The notes: generated by a model not told the origin, from the sequence alone. 64,000 nt of DNA from an uncultured Porphyromonadaceae bacterium (GCA_947176605.1 CAMWRH010000002.1:1-64000); one strand, 5' to 3'; counted from the stretch's first letter, positions 36,300 to 46,655 are shown. A program made the numbers and translations.

Positions 36300-37001
36300 T
36301 CAGCCGAATTTGGAGATTTTGCGGAGCTGGGGCTCGTTGATGATCTTGATCTTGCGGCCGTCGACGATGATCAGTTTCTCGTTGGTGAATGCTGTCAGCG
36401 TGCGGATGGCATTGGAGGTGGTCATGTTGGAGAGGTTGGCCAGGTCTTCGCGGCTCATGTAGATCTTAAGGGTCGAATCATCATCCTCAAGGCCATAATT
36501 CTCAATCAGCAGGAGCAGGGCATCGGCCAGACGGCCACGGATGTGCTTCTGGGTGAGATTGACGATTTTCGTGTCAGACCCGCCGAGATTGCGCGACAGC
36601 TCATGGATAAAGAACATTGCCAGATCATTATTCTGCCTGATAAGGGAATCCACCACCTCCATCGGCAACATGCCGAGCGTAGAGGGTTCGAAAGCGGCGG
36701 CACTCGATACATACGGTTCACCGGCAAAATAGGCGCGATAACCGAAATATTGCACCGGACGGTAAAGCCGCAGGATCTGCACACGGTCGCCGATGCCGCT
36801 TTTATACATCTTCACCTTACCCTTGAGCAGGCACCAGAGCATCTCCGGGGCCTCCTTCTCTGCATATATGATCTGATTCTTCTTGAAATTCTGAATCGTA
36901 AAATTCTTCGTCACGATACGTTTCTGATCCGGGGTGAGGGTGTTCCACATCTCGGCCATATCCTGACTTATAATCTGCTCAAAGGTACTTTTCTTGATCA
37001 T
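36300..37001 (-). CDS. Crp/Fnr-family transcription regulator
   Basis: The 233-residue protein has an N-terminal cyclic-nucleotide-binding-like beta roll (NFKKNQIIYAEKEAPEMLWC to about 120), a dimerisation helix, and a C-terminal winged helix (LADALLLLIENYGL ... MSREDLANLSNMTTSNAIRT, about 165-210). The recognition-helix area is RTLTAF. Effector is unknown; no Fnr-type cysteine cluster at the N-terminus is seen, so oxygen sensing by an iron-sulfur cluster is unlikely. It is transcribed alone from a consensus-like promoter at 37113-37144 and ends at a strong terminator. Regulated genes cannot be told from the sequence. Confidence 0.88.
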   Translation of the reverse strand: MIKKSTFEQIISQDMAEMWNTLTPDQKRIVTKNFTIQNFKKNQIIYAEKEAPEMLWCLLKGKVKMYKSGIGDRVQILRLYRPVQYFGYRAYFAGEPYVSSAAAFEPSTLGMLPMEVVDSLIRQNNDLAMFFIHELSRNLGGSDTKIVNLTQKHIRGRLADALLLLIENYGLEDDDSTLKIYMSREDLANLSNMTTSNAIRTLTAFTNEKLIIVDGRKIKIINEPQLRKISKFG

Positions 37002-37112
37002 GACTAAGGGTTAATCCGGTCGATGCTCAGTCAGCTGGTGCTAACTTTTTGAGCGACAAAGAGTTAGGTTGAAAGAGTCAGCTTCCGGCAGTCAAAACAG
37101 TGTTATTAAACA

Positions 37113-37144
37113 CAAATTTACAACATTTATCTGAGTTCTGCAAC
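37113..37144 (-). promoter_or_regulatory. Promoter of the Crp/Fnr gene
   Basis: GTTG (37144-37141), 20 bases, TAAATTTG (37120-37113) on the minus strand, one mismatch from the consensus, about 112 bases before the start at 37001. The leader contains CTAACT/AGTTAG, a short stem near 37040-37067. Confidence 0.68.
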
Positions 37145-37218
37145 CCTCCGAAGCAAGTTAATGGTAAAGTTTAAGAACCTGCAAGCCACAGCAATTCCGC
37201 AATACGGGGCATCGGCGG

Positions 37219-38181
37219 TCAGCGGCGCAGTTTGCCGTTGGGGGTACGCGGCAACCTTCTGACAGAGCGGATCTCCTTCGGCACCTCATGGGGGGCAAGC
37301 AGCGAGCGGCATATCTCCTCCACGCGTGAGGTATCGGCACAGACGCACTCCACAAGCAATATAAGGCCCGAGCCCCACTTCACGTCAGGTTCCGACGTAA
37401 GCATCACATCACTGATGCCAAGAGCGGCGAGCGGACTGCGCAGAGCTGCCTCCACCGTTTCAGGCTGCACTTTCTTTCCCCCGGTGATAATCACATTGTC
37501 GGCCCGGCCAAGCACTGAGAATCCCCCCTCGGCATCAAGCTCCACGATGTCATTGGTGACCAAATCCTCCTCACCCTCCTGACAGATCACCAGGCATCCA
37601 CGCTCATCCACCCTGAGCGCCACACCCTCAAGAGGACGGAAGGGGAGAGGCGGGTCGGCCACACGGCGCAACGCGATATGCGAGGCCGTCTCCGTCATGC
37701 CATACGACTCCCAGGCTTCCATCCCGGACTCTGCGATGCGACGCCGCAAAACGGTATCAATCGGCGCTCCGCCGATAAGCCATGCCGTGGGGGTACCGTC
37801 GGGTCTGCGCATATCCTTCAGATCCGGGCGCTCCAGAATGTGGAGCATCTGCGATGGGACGACAGCTACCAGAGCCGGTGCGCCATACCCCTCGTCATCT
37901 GCCACGACGGGGCGGTTTGACGGCTCTTCCCAGGTCAGATGCAGCCCTGCCACCTCACTGCGCACCGCCATCATCTTTCCGCCTATGAAATCGGGCGATA
38001 TACAGGAATGCACTCTGTCGGCCGGGTGCAGATTGAAGAAAGCCACGGTGCGCAGCGCACTGCGCCGCATCAAGGGCTTGGGGAGCATCAGTTGCTTCGG
38101 AGCTCCGGTAGAGCCGGAAGTGTGCACACGGCAGCAAGGGGAATCCGAGCGCCATTCGGCTATGAAATCGGGATAGGTCAT
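37219..38181 (-). CDS. menE: O-succinylbenzoate--CoA ligase (MenE-like)
   Basis: The 320-residue AMP-binding enzyme is read from ATG 38181 (MTYPDFIAEWRSDSP); the upstream open frame is repeat DNA. Motif I HTSGSTGAPKQ is at 20-30, YGMTETASH near 160, RADNVIITGGKKV near 226, and the C-terminal SVRRLPRTPNGKLRR includes the catalytic lysine. It adenylates and thioesterifies o-succinylbenzoate in menaquinone synthesis. It is shorter than usual MenE (about 450-490), as commonly seen in Bacteroidales. It is the last gene of menD-menB-menC-menE, separated from menC by 205 bases of repeats. Confidence 0.87.
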   Translation of the reverse strand: MTYPDFIAEWRSDSPCCRVHTSGSTGAPKQLMLPKPLMRRSALRTVAFFNLHPADRVHSCISPDFIGGKMMAVRSEVAGLHLTWEEPSNRPVVADDEGYGAPALVAVVPSQMLHILERPDLKDMRRPDGTPTAWLIGGAPIDTVLRRRIAESGMEAWESYGMTETASHIALRRVADPPLPFRPLEGVALRVDERGCLVICQEGEEDLVTNDIVELDAEGGFSVLGRADNVIITGGKKVQPETVEAALRSPLAALGISDVMLTSEPDVKWGSGLILLVECVCADTSRVEEICRSLLAPHEVPKEIRSVRRLPRTPNGKLRR

Positions 38182-38322
38182 TGTGGGAATTAGGAGGGAG
38201 GAATTAGGAATTTGGGCTTTGAGGCTCTTCCCTTCGCTAAAGCTCGGGCGCAGGACTACGAGGCACGGCTGGTGCGGGGGAGCTTCGCAACCGGGCGGAC
38301 GCACCGGAGTGCGTCCCTACAG
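38182..38322. repeat. Microrepeats, 72-base dispersed repeat and REP-like unit inside the men gene cluster
   Basis: Bases 38184-38215 carry GGAATTA units directly before the menE start. The 72-base unit at 38227-38298 matches 160-232. Bases 38293-38322, read on the minus strand, have the GTAGGGACGCAC...GTGCGTCC form, the same outline as the GTAGGGTCGCGAC units elsewhere but with different stem sequence. Confidence 0.7.
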
Positions 38323-38385
38323 TGAGGGGAAGATGGGGCTTTTCAGTGATGGTGGAGATGGGGCTTTTCAGCTGAGGGGGAGGGG

Positions 38386-39444
38386 TCAGTCTTTCCAGTC
38401 GAGGGAGATGAATTGCGCGTCGTCTACCGGTGCATCCGGCAGGAAGCGCATTCTGTCGCCATCCAGTCGAATGGGCAGCTCGAAATTATTGGTATATAGC
38501 CCTCCGGTGCCGAGACCCTGCGGCAGTGGATTGTCAAATGTGCCGGCATACTGCGCAATGGCATTCAGCCCTACGTTCGACTCCAGTGCCGACGTGATCC
38601 ACCAGTCGATGCCCAGACCCGAGGCCGCCTCGATCCAGTCGGATGCTCCCGAAAAACCGCCGCAGAGTGCCGGCTTAAGCACAATGTAGGCCGGATGTAT
38701 ATAGTCAAGCAGACGGCGCCGTCGCTCCGGGTCCGGGATGCCGATAAGTTCCTCATCAAGGGCCACCGGCACGGGCGACATCTTGCATACAAACTTCATC
38801 AGTTCAGGATTATGCGCCGGAATCGGCTGTTCGATAGAATGCACGCTGAGATCTGCCAATTGCCCGAGGACGGGGAATACATTCTCCATGCGGAAAGCCC
38901 CGTTGGCATCCACACGCACCGTCAGCTCCTCAGGCGAGAAACGGGCGCGTATCTCGCGGATAAGGCTCAGTTCGTCGGCCCATGCCAAAGCCCCGATCTT
39001 CAGCTTGACGCAACGGAATCCCCGGCTGATTTTCTCCTCCAGGCGGCGGTGCATCGTCTCCCGGTCGCCCATCCACACCAGACCGTTGATCTCAATCGCC
39101 TTTTCACCTGCCGTAAACGATGAATCGAAATACCTGCGCCGTCCCCCCGACGCGAAATCGCGCAGCGCCTGCTCTAGACCGAACTGGATCGACGAATGGC
39201 GCGAAAGATCGGTAGGGCGCCCGATGGCGATGTTGGCAAGAAGTTCGATAAGTTTATATTCATACCGGTGGTCGGCCTCCGGCGAGAGTCCCGGGAACAC
39301 AGCCGCCTCACCGATGCCGAAGAGTTCGGGATTACGTTCGTCCCAGATTTTCAGCAGATAAGTAGGTTTCTCGGTCATCGTCTCACGCGAAGTTATGGCC
39401 GGTTCGCGGAAACGGAGCATATACGGGCATATGGCAAGTCGCAT
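38386..39444 (-). CDS. menC: o-Succinylbenzoate synthase
   Basis: The 352-residue enolase-superfamily enzyme has the expected residues: CVKLKIG at 145-151 (Lys147, Lys149), VDANGAF at 178-184 (Asp179), SIEQPI at 203-208 (Glu205), ALDEEL at 228-233 (Asp230) and VLKPAL near 255-260 (Lys257). It dehydrates SHCHC to o-succinylbenzoate. An N-terminal MANNP-like capping domain is present. Between menB and menE in the cluster, spaced by 81 bases from menB. The start at 39444 is the family start (MRLAICPYMLRFREPAITSR). Confidence 0.92.
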   Translation of the reverse strand: MRLAICPYMLRFREPAITSRETMTEKPTYLLKIWDERNPELFGIGEAAVFPGLSPEADHRYEYKLIELLANIAIGRPTDLSRHSSIQFGLEQALRDFASGGRRRYFDSSFTAGEKAIEINGLVWMGDRETMHRRLEEKISRGFRCVKLKIGALAWADELSLIREIRARFSPEELTVRVDANGAFRMENVFPVLGQLADLSVHSIEQPIPAHNPELMKFVCKMSPVPVALDEELIGIPDPERRRRLLDYIHPAYIVLKPALCGGFSGASDWIEAASGLGIDWWITSALESNVGLNAIAQYAGTFDNPLPQGLGTGGLYTNNFELPIRLDGDRMRFLPDAPVDDAQFISLDWKD

Positions 39445-39525
39445 AACATCAGAAAATTAAAGCGATACTACGGCGGCACCGCAGCCACAGCCGCGCTGCC
39501 GCCGCAGCATCATGAATCATAAAAA

Positions 39526-40338
39526 TCAGGGGAACATCGGGAACTGGTCGAAATCCGGATCCCTCTTCTCCAGGAAAGCATTCTTACCCTCCTGAGCCTC
39601 ATCCATCAGATAATACATCAGAGTGGCATCGCCCGCAAACTCCATCAGACCGTGCTGACCGTCGAGTTCGGCATTAAGCGCACGCTTGATCATGCGGATG
39701 GCCAGCGGAGAGCGCTTGATGATGTCGCGGCACCACTCCATAGTCTCCTCCTCCAGGCGCTCGAAGGGCACTACGGCATTCACCATACCCATCTCCAGCG
39801 CCTCCCGGGCCGTATACTGTCGGCAGAGAAACCATATCTCACGCGCCTTCTTCTGTCCCACGCAGCGGGCCAGATACGACGAACCGAATCCGGCATCGAA
39901 ACTACCCACCTTCGGACCCGTCTGACCGAAGCGTGCATTCTCCGAAGCAATCGAAAGGTCGCACACCACATTCAGCACATTGCCTCCGCCGATCGAATAA
40001 CCGTTGACCATCGCGATTACCGGCTTCGGAAGCGAGCGGATAGCCTTATGCAGGTCGAGCACATTCAGGCGCGGTGTGCCGTCGGCATCGATATAGCCGC
40101 CGTGCCCCTTGTAATGCTGGTCGCCGCCGGAGCAGAAAGCCTTATCGCCCGCACCGGTAAGTATCACAACCCGGATTGAATTATCCTCACGGCAGATGCG
40201 CATCGCATCAAGCATTTCCTGATTCGTCAGCGGACGGAAGGCATTATAGACCTTCGGTCTGTTGATAGTGATTTTAGCCACACCCTCCTTCTTCTCGAAG
40301 AGTATGTCGGTATATTCCTTAATAGTCTGCCAGCTCAT
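39526..40338 (-). CDS. menB: 1,4-dihydroxy-2-naphthoyl-CoA synthase
   Basis: The 270-residue crotonase-fold enzyme matches MenB over its whole length: [50 protein letters not shown] (oxyanion-hole glycines) and [20 protein letters not shown], with the C-terminal [15 protein letters not shown]. It cyclises o-succinylbenzoyl-CoA to the naphthoate ring of menaquinone. It lies directly downstream of menD (40 bases). Confidence 0.97.
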   Translation of the reverse strand: MSWQTIKEYTDILFEKKEGVAKITINRPKVYNAFRPLTNQEMLDAMRICREDNSIRVVILTGAGDKAFCSGGDQHYKGHGGYIDADGTPRLNVLDLHKAIRSLPKPVIAMVNGYSIGGGNVLNVVCDLSIASENARFGQTGPKVGSFDAGFGSSYLARCVGQKKAREIWFLCRQYTAREALEMGMVNAVVPFERLEEETMEWCRDIIKRSPLAIRMIKRALNAELDGQHGLMEFAGDATLMYYLMDEAQEGKNAFLEKRDPDFDQFPMFP

Positions 40339-40378
40339 TTGTGGTATATGTTTTTGTAAAATAAGTTTCAGAAAAAAG

Positions 40379-42109
40379 TCACTCCATCCCCAACGCCCGC
40401 CGCAGAATAGTGGCGCTCTCCTCCGGCGGAGTAATCACTTCCACCAGCGCCGAACCCTCAGCACCGGCCAGCCACCGCAGCGCCTCATCAAGCGCATCGG
40501 CCGAATCGGCACAACGGTAATCCAGACCGAACGTAGCGGCCAGACTCCGTGAATCCAGATCCGGGTCGGCGCAGAAACAGCGCTCGCGGCATTCAAGTGC
40601 CGAAGTAGAGGAGATGAAACGGAATATTCCCCCTCCGGCATTATTGATAAGCACAATCTTAAGGCGGCCTCCAAGCGAGCGGAGTGCCTGCAGGCCGGAG
40701 AGATCGTAAGCCCACGAAGTGTCGCCCGTCACGAGCCATGTCTCACCTCCAGCGTAACAGAGCGCTCCCCCGACGGCACTAGACGTAGAGCCATCGATAC
40801 CCGACACGCCACGGTTGCAATACTCCGCATGAGGGATGCGGCGCTCCAGAATCTGGGCGTAGCGTATGGAAGTGCCGTTGGAGAGCATCAGATTCGCATC
40901 CGAAGGGATGTGCTTGAGAATCAGCGTGAATGCCCGGAGGTCAGACCATCCGCACTCCCCGGCGATACGCTTCATGCGCTTCATCGCGGCAGTGCGCGCC
41001 TCGTGCCACAGGGGGGCATAGCCCCCGACATCCGACGGCACCGGAGGAGCCACGCGGTCAAGATGGGTCATGCGTCCCGTCAGGGCCGACATAAACCGAC
41101 CCGGATCCGCATTGATACGGCATGACAGAGCCTGAAAGCAATCTACCGTAGTGTGGTTATACCCCACACTCCAATGCTGCATATCAGGATTGCGGCGGCC
41201 ACATTCGCGCAGAAACTCCTTAAGCATCCTTGACACAAGCGCTCCCCCGAGTGAAATCACCAAATCCGGTGCCAGCCGCTCCTTCCCCTCCGCGTCAAGC
41301 GTGCAGAAAAGGGTATCGGCTGCATAATCCTCAGCGGGGAGATGGAGATTGGATATCGACTCCGCCACCACGGCCACACCCGGCATACGGCGCATACGCG
41401 CCAGCGCCTTGTTAAGCCGGGCATCCGGCGGCATGAATCCCGCCACCACCAGCACCTTACATCCACGTGCCTCCGCCGCCAGCTCAGTCATTGAGGCCGC
41501 ATCCGGCACCGGATCCGGCGAAATCCGCCGGATCACCCTCACCGGAGAGGCGGCGCGGGCATCATCACCGACAGTGGCACCCAACGGCGGCGACAGCCGC
41601 ACATTGATATGCACCGGCCCGGGCTTCGGGGCAAGAGCAGTGAGCATCGCATCGTTGACGATACGCGTCTCATACCACCCCGGACGGTCGCATTGCTCCC
41701 GGTCGGAAAGCGAATAACTCCCCTTAACGAAATTACGCAACGCTTCGGGCTGTCGGATAGTCTGCGAGTCATCCTGGTCGATCCATTCCAGCGGACGGTC
41801 GGCCGAAATCACGATCAGCGGGATACCCTGATAATAAGCCTCAGCCACAGCCGGAGCATAATTCAGCAGAGCCGTGCCCGAAGTGCATACGAGCGCCACG
41901 GGGGTGCGGCTCACCATAGCCATGCCCAAAGCCACGAACGCCGCAGAGCGCTCATCGATCACCACCGATGTGGTCAGCCCCTCGCGGGCATCGGCAGCCA
42001 CGAGCAGCGGCGCATTGCGCGAACCGGGAGAGCATACCACCCTGCGCACCCCGTGAGCCTCAAGCAGATCGAAAAGGATCCGCACCACCATCTTGTCAGT
42101 ATCAGCCAT
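40379..42109 (-). CDS. menD: 2-succinyl-5-enolpyruvyl-6-hydroxy-3-cyclohexene-1-carboxylate synthase
   Basis: The 576-residue thiamine diphosphate enzyme is read from ATG 42109 ([12 protein letters not shown]); an upstream TTG gives two extra residues. SPGSRNAPL near 35-43 and the catalytic glutamate region [13 protein letters not shown] near 54-66 mark the N-terminal domain, and [15 protein letters not shown] near 430 with GGGIF marks the ThDP/Mg site. It combines isochorismate and 2-oxoglutarate. A menF gene for isochorismate synthase is not found upstream in this window; fmt is there instead. Confidence 0.95.
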   Translation of the reverse strand: MADTDKMVVRILFDLLEAHGVRRVVCSPGSRNAPLLVAADAREGLTTSVVIDERSAAFVALGMAMVSRTPVALVCTSGTALLNYAPAVAEAYYQGIPLIVISADRPLEWIDQDDSQTIRQPEALRNFVKGSYSLSDREQCDRPGWYETRIVNDAMLTALAPKPGPVHINVRLSPPLGATVGDDARAASPVRVIRRISPDPVPDAASMTELAAEARGCKVLVVAGFMPPDARLNKALARMRRMPGVAVVAESISNLHLPAEDYAADTLFCTLDAEGKERLAPDLVISLGGALVSRMLKEFLRECGRRNPDMQHWSVGYNHTTVDCFQALSCRINADPGRFMSALTGRMTHLDRVAPPVPSDVGGYAPLWHEARTAAMKRMKRIAGECGWSDLRAFTLILKHIPSDANLMLSNGTSIRYAQILERRIPHAEYCNRGVSGIDGSTSSAVGGALCYAGGETWLVTGDTSWAYDLSGLQALRSLGGRLKIVLINNAGGGIFRFISSTSALECRERCFCADPDLDSRSLAATFGLDYRCADSADALDEALRWLAGAEGSALVEVITPPEESATILRRALGME

Positions 42110-42181
42110 AATCAAATCGAGGAGACAGGGATATCGGATTCATACGCCGCACAGAAGCGCACGGCATACTTTATGGATTCA

Positions 42182-43135
42182 TCATTCAAACCGCTCGGGG
42201 TGATACCCCAAGATAAAGGCATCGGCAGGCATGGACCGCTTCCCGGCCGGCTGCAGCGAAAGAATCTCCACCACGCCGCCATCGGCGGTGCCTGCATACA
42301 GATGCTTTCCGGCCACACGCGCCTCCCCCGGGGAGAGTGTGAGCCCGGCAGGGATATCATGAAGCGAAGTGGCGAAAATCTTCACATCCGAAGGGCGACC
42401 GTTCTGCTCCACCATGCGGGTCCAGGCGGCAGGATAGGGGGCGAGTCCGCGCACAAAATCGTGAAGCCGCTTGGCCGGGAGTTGCCAGTCGATGCGGCAG
42501 GTATCCTTAAAGATCTTCGGAGCCGCGATAAACTCACCCTCCGGCTGCGGACGCGTGGAGAGCGTGCCGTCGAGAATAGCATTGACAGTATCCACCACAG
42601 CCTCCGCGCCAAGCGCCATCAGGCGGTCGTGGATTTCACCGGCATTCTCATCCTCACCGATCGGGATGGAGCGCTGGGTGATCATATCGCCCGTATCGAT
42701 CTCATGCTTAAGGAAGAAAGTGGTGATGCCGGTCTCGGTCTCACCATTCATCACCGCATGATTGATGGGAGCCGCTCCACGGTATTTGGGGAGCAGCGAG
42801 GCGTGGAGATTGAATGTGCCAAGCTTCGGCATGGCCCACACCGCCTCCGGGAGCATACGGAACGCGATCACGATGAAAAGGTCGGCTCCGATGGCGGCCA
42901 AAGCCTCCAGAAACTCCGGAGACTTCAGCTTTTCCGGCTGAAGCACCGGCAGGTCATGCTCAAGCGCATAGCGCTTCACGTCGCTCATCTGAATCTTCTT
43001 GCCGCGTCCGGCGGGTTTGTCGGGCATCGTCACCACGGCTGCCACGTCAAACCCCTCGCGCACCAGCGCATCGAGGCTTGTCACGGCAAATTCCGGAGTG
43101 CCGAAGAATACTATCTTAAGGTCTTTCTTATCCAC
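42182..43135 (-). CDS. fmt: Methionyl-tRNA formyltransferase
   Basis: The 317-residue enzyme starts at GTG 43135 (MDKKDLKIVFFGTPEFAV). It has the PDKPAGRGKK region (about 38-47) and the formyl-transfer motif HASLLPKYRGAAPINHAV near 107-124 with the catalytic Asn-His-Asp, plus FFLKHEIDTGDM. The C-terminal OB-fold domain (about 205-315) binds tRNA. It formylates initiator Met-tRNA. The start is preceded by GGAATTA microrepeats within five bases, with no Shine-Dalgarno signal. It overlaps nothing and ends 73 bases before menD. Confidence 0.96.
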   Translation of the reverse strand: MDKKDLKIVFFGTPEFAVTSLDALVREGFDVAAVVTMPDKPAGRGKKIQMSDVKRYALEHDLPVLQPEKLKSPEFLEALAAIGADLFIVIAFRMLPEAVWAMPKLGTFNLHASLLPKYRGAAPINHAVMNGETETGITTFFLKHEIDTGDMITQRSIPIGEDENAGEIHDRLMALGAEAVVDTVNAILDGTLSTRPQPEGEFIAAPKIFKDTCRIDWQLPAKRLHDFVRGLAPYPAAWTRMVEQNGRPSDVKIFATSLHDIPAGLTLSPGEARVAGKHLYAGTADGGVVEILSLQPAGKRSMPADAFILGYHPERFE

Positions 43136-43261
43136 GGAATTTTAGGAATTAGGAATTAGGAATTAGGAGGGAGGAATTGGGAATTGGGAATTAGGAGGGA
43201 GGATTATGTAGGGTCGCGACCTGTCGCGACTGTCATTTGGGAAGTATGGGGGGAAGAGGGG
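43136..43261. repeat. GGAATTA microrepeats and REP-like unit
   Basis: Bases 43142-43204 hold about eight GGAATTA/GGAATTG units with GGAGGGA interruptions. Bases 43208-43234 are the REP-like core GTAGGGTCGCGACC.... This is between the fmt start and the ClC gene end. Confidence 0.7.
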
Positions 43262-45061
43262 TCAGTCGTCGGAATAATGGCGGAGTACGCGGCGATAAGA
43301 GTTGAAGATCTTCGACTTCGATACCAGACCGATATACTTGCCGTCCTGCACGACAGGGAGGTTCCAGGCATTCGTGCGGTCGAACGTATCCATCACCTTC
43401 TCCATCGACTCCGTAATCTCGATACGGGCCGGCGGCATCGACATGAAGCGCGATACGGTCATCTTCCGGTACAGGTCGGGGCGGAACATGATGTTGCGTA
43501 TATCGTCAAGCAGCACTATGCCCACCAGGCGCCCGTCGGCCTCCGTGACCGGGAAGATATTGCGGTGCGACTCCGAAATCACATCCACCATTTCCTTCAG
43601 ACTCATCTCCGGATGCACCACCTTGCAATCCTTCTCGATCAGATTGTCGATCTTCAGCAGCGTCAGCACGGCCTGGTCCTTCTCGTTGGTCATCAGTTCA
43701 CCCTTCTTGGCCAGACGCATCGAATAGATGCTGTAAGGCTCGAAGATCTTGATCGTCATATACGACAGAGTCGACACGATAAGCAGCGGGAGGAATAGTT
43801 CGTAGCCGCCGGTCATCTCCGCCGTAAGGAAGATCGCCATCAGCGGGGCGTGCATCACGCCGCTCATCACTCCGGCCATACCCATCAGGGCGAAATTCTT
43901 ATTGCTGATATCAATCCCTATGTCAAGATTATTCAATACATAAGCGAATACGAATCCTGCCATAGCCCCCACGAAAAGAGAGGGGGCGAAAGTGCCGCCC
44001 ACACCTCCGGCCCCATTGGTGGCCGAAGTGGCAAACACCTTCATCAGCACGATCATGGCGATATATAGCGATATGAACCATACCGAATCGCGGTCGACGT
44101 AGAAGAACGACCCGTCGACAATCGAGCTCACATTACCTTCCAGCAGATTATTGATCGACGAATACCCCTCGCCATACAGCGGGGGAAAGAGGAAAATCAG
44201 CGAGGCAAGGATAAGGCCGCCAAGCAGAATCTTCTGCCATGAATGGCGGATCTTGCCAAACATCCCCTCCATCGTCATCATCATCCGGGTGAAATAAAGC
44301 GACACGAATCCGGTGACCACACCAAGCAGAATGGCATACGGAATCTTGCGGGTCATGAAAGGTTCGCTCTGGGCGAAAAAGAACTCCGCGTCATACCCCT
44401 CCATCACATAGGCCACCGTAGCTCCGGTGATCGAAGAGATAAGCAGCGGCATCACCGTGGCACCGGTGAAATCAATCATCAGCACCTCAAGGGTGAAAAG
44501 CATACCGGCGATTGGGGCACGGAAGATACCCGCGATACCGGCAGCCGCGCCGCACCCCACCAGAATCATCAGAATCTTGGGCGACAGGCGGAACGCCTGG
44601 CCGATATTCGACCCGATTGCCGCCCCCGTGAACACGATCGGGCCCTCGGCCCCGACCGAACCGCCGAATCCGATCGTAATCGACGAGGCCACGAGCGACG
44701 CGTAGCAATTCTTCTTCTTCAGTCGCGACTTGCGTTGCGATATGGCGTAGAGCACGCGAGTCACACCGTGCGAGATATTATCCTTCACCACATAGCGCAC
44801 AAACAGCGTCACGATCAGAATCCCCACCACCGGATACACCAGATAGGAGAAATTGGCCGTAGTATTGCTCACATGTGCCGTCAGGAATCCCGATATCGCA
44901 TGAATCAGGAACTTCAGCAGCTGCGCGGCAAAACCGCACAGCACCCCCACCACGAGAGCCAGCAGATATATGAACCGGCTCTCCTTAATGTGACGCTCAC
45001 GCCAAGCCACGAGTTTCATCCAGGCGTCGGTGAAGCGGTTATGTGTCTCTTTATATGCCAA
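43262..45061 (-). CDS. ClC-family chloride channel/antiporter with CBS domains
   Basis: The 599-residue protein has an 18-segment ClC membrane core to about residue 430 and two CBS domains after it (LIEKDCKVVHPEMSL; TVSRFMSMPPARIEI). Selectivity motifs are visible: GSVGAEGPI at 134-142, with the gating-type Glu139, and GGVGGTFAPSLFVGAM near 352-367. Family members carry out chloride/proton exchange or chloride conduction in the inner membrane. Which type cannot be decided, but the glutamate suggests antiport. CBS domains may bind nucleotides to control it. It is not clearly in an operon with the neighbouring transferase (58 bases apart). Confidence 0.92.
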   Translation of the reverse strand: MAYKETHNRFTDAWMKLVAWRERHIKESRFIYLLALVVGVLCGFAAQLLKFLIHAISGFLTAHVSNTTANFSYLVYPVVGILIVTLFVRYVVKDNISHGVTRVLYAISQRKSRLKKKNCYASLVASSITIGFGGSVGAEGPIVFTGAAIGSNIGQAFRLSPKILMILVGCGAAAGIAGIFRAPIAGMLFTLEVLMIDFTGATVMPLLISSITGATVAYVMEGYDAEFFFAQSEPFMTRKIPYAILLGVVTGFVSLYFTRMMMTMEGMFGKIRHSWQKILLGGLILASLIFLFPPLYGEGYSSINNLLEGNVSSIVDGSFFYVDRDSVWFISLYIAMIVLMKVFATSATNGAGGVGGTFAPSLFVGAMAGFVFAYVLNNLDIGIDISNKNFALMGMAGVMSGVMHAPLMAIFLTAEMTGGYELFLPLLIVSTLSYMTIKIFEPYSIYSMRLAKKGELMTNEKDQAVLTLLKIDNLIEKDCKVVHPEMSLKEMVDVISESHRNIFPVTEADGRLVGIVLLDDIRNIMFRPDLYRKMTVSRFMSMPPARIEITESMEKVMDTFDRTNAWNLPVVQDGKYIGLVSKSKIFNSYRRVLRHYSDD

Positions 45062-45119
45062 AGTAAGATTGATTAAAAATTATTTATTCGGATACGAGCC
45101 GTAGCGTATTAAAGGCCGC

Positions 45120-46550
45120 TTAAAGGCCGCGCCCCATAAGGACGGTCTTGATGGTATGCAGCAGAATCTTGATATCCACACCTACCGACATGTTGGAGAG
45201 ATAGATAAGGTCGTAGCGCGTGCGCTCCACCATCTCAGCCACACTGCGAGCGTAGCCAAACTTCACCATACCCCATGACGTGATGCCCGGCTTGACCTGA
45301 TGAATCAGCGTGTAATACGGGGCTTCGCGCACGATCTGCTCGATGAAAAAGGCGCGTTCGGGGCGCGGACCGACGAGCGACATCTCACCTTTGAGAACAT
45401 TCCAGAACTGTGGCAGTTCATCAAGCCGGTACTTTCGCATCACCTTGCCCAACGGCGTGATGCGCGGATCGGTCTCATCGGCGAGCTGCGGGCCATTGGC
45501 CTCCGCATCCACGCGCATACTGCGGAACTTCAGTATGTCGAACGGTTTCTGACGGTAGCCTACGCGCTCCTGACGGTAGATCACCGGCCCCTTCGACGTA
45601 GCCTTCACCGCAATCGCCAGAGCCAGATACACCGGAGAGAGCAGCAGCAGGGCGGTAGCAGAGAAGAGCACATCCATGATACGCTTCGTATTGCGCTGCA
45701 GCTCGTTCATGGCCGGTGAGGTGAGGTCGATCATCGGCTCGCTGATGATGTCGCCCAGACGGATGTGGGAGGTAAGGAACGCCAGCGATGTAGGAGCCAT
45801 ACGCACCGGCACACCGGTGCTGAAATATTTGAAAAGGAGCTGCATCACCTTCTCCTCCGAAGTGCCGGGGACGGGCACGAGTACGATCTGGTCGATGTTA
45901 TGCGTGCGCACGAGCCGGTCGACCTGACCGTCGTCGAGCACCGTATGCGTCCCTGAAGCCGATGGCTCTCCCGCGATCGGGACATGCCCCACAATATGAT
46001 ACCCCAGATTGGTGGGCAGATTCTCAAGACGCGAGGCCGTGGAAAGCGCATGGTCGGAATCGCCTACGATAATCGTATTGAAAAACCAGTCACGCTGCCG
46101 CAGATGGCGTATCGAAGAAGTGGTGAGTATCAGACGCCCCACATACGTAAACAGAAACAGACATCCCCAGAGCACTATAAGTAGCTCGTAGCTCTGCGTG
46201 CGAGCCGGAAGAGGATCGTTGATAAGGAGTCCGAAATATATCAGAGCCGCGCTTACCACCGATGAAATCATCGTAGACTGGAATTCCTCCACACGCGAGC
46301 GGGAGAACGGACTGTTGTAATACCCCGACCACCAGTAGATCCCCAACAGGCCGACCGGAAGCAGTATCTGCTCCGTAATGATGGTGCGCTGTGTAAGGAA
46401 CTCGCCGAGCAACAGCCCTCCGCGCTCATGCAACTCCATCAGGAAATAGCGGAAGATATTGAAAGCGAAGATGGCGAGGGCGGTAGTGACCAGGTCGGTG
46501 GCCACGTAACGCATACGCTGTATCGTGATGGAAATCTGATTGCCTCTCAT
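45120..46550 (-). CDS. Undecaprenyl-phosphate sugar phosphotransferase (polyprenyl glycosylphosphotransferase)
   Basis: The 476-residue protein has four N-terminal membrane helices (about 15-130), a CoA-binding/NAD-fold region (about 140-240, DSDHALSTASRLENLP) and the C-terminal bacterial sugar transferase domain: KRIMDVLFSATALLLLSPVY with a membrane helix, FDILKFRSMRVDAE, and KYRLDELPQFWNVLKGEMSL with VGPRPE. It transfers glucose-1-P or galactose-1-P to undecaprenyl phosphate to begin exopolysaccharide or capsule repeats. The donor sugar cannot be told. No other glycan genes are next to it, so it may be the housekeeping initiator. Confidence 0.9.
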   Translation of the reverse strand: MRGNQISITIQRMRYVATDLVTTALAIFAFNIFRYFLMELHERGGLLLGEFLTQRTIITEQILLPVGLLGIYWWSGYYNSPFSRSRVEEFQSTMISSVVSAALIYFGLLINDPLPARTQSYELLIVLWGCLFLFTYVGRLILTTSSIRHLRQRDWFFNTIIVGDSDHALSTASRLENLPTNLGYHIVGHVPIAGEPSASGTHTVLDDGQVDRLVRTHNIDQIVLVPVPGTSEEKVMQLLFKYFSTGVPVRMAPTSLAFLTSHIRLGDIISEPMIDLTSPAMNELQRNTKRIMDVLFSATALLLLSPVYLALAIAVKATSKGPVIYRQERVGYRQKPFDILKFRSMRVDAEANGPQLADETDPRITPLGKVMRKYRLDELPQFWNVLKGEMSLVGPRPERAFFIEQIVREAPYYTLIHQVKPGITSWGMVKFGYARSVAEMVERTRYDLIYLSNMSVGVDIKILLHTIKTVLMGRGL

Positions 46551-46655
46551 TTGCTGCTGTCAGGATTAGGGATTCGTGCCGCCCCGTGCGGGTTGGGGTG
46601 AAGTGCGGCATCTGTATGCCTTCGCATGTAGAGGGGAGGGTGCGGAGGAGTGGTG

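Noticed and set aside
38182..38304. 42-residue N-terminal extension of menE
   Set aside because: It is translated repeat DNA (PNSSLLIP from the AATTCCTCC arrays), so the ATG at 38181 is used.
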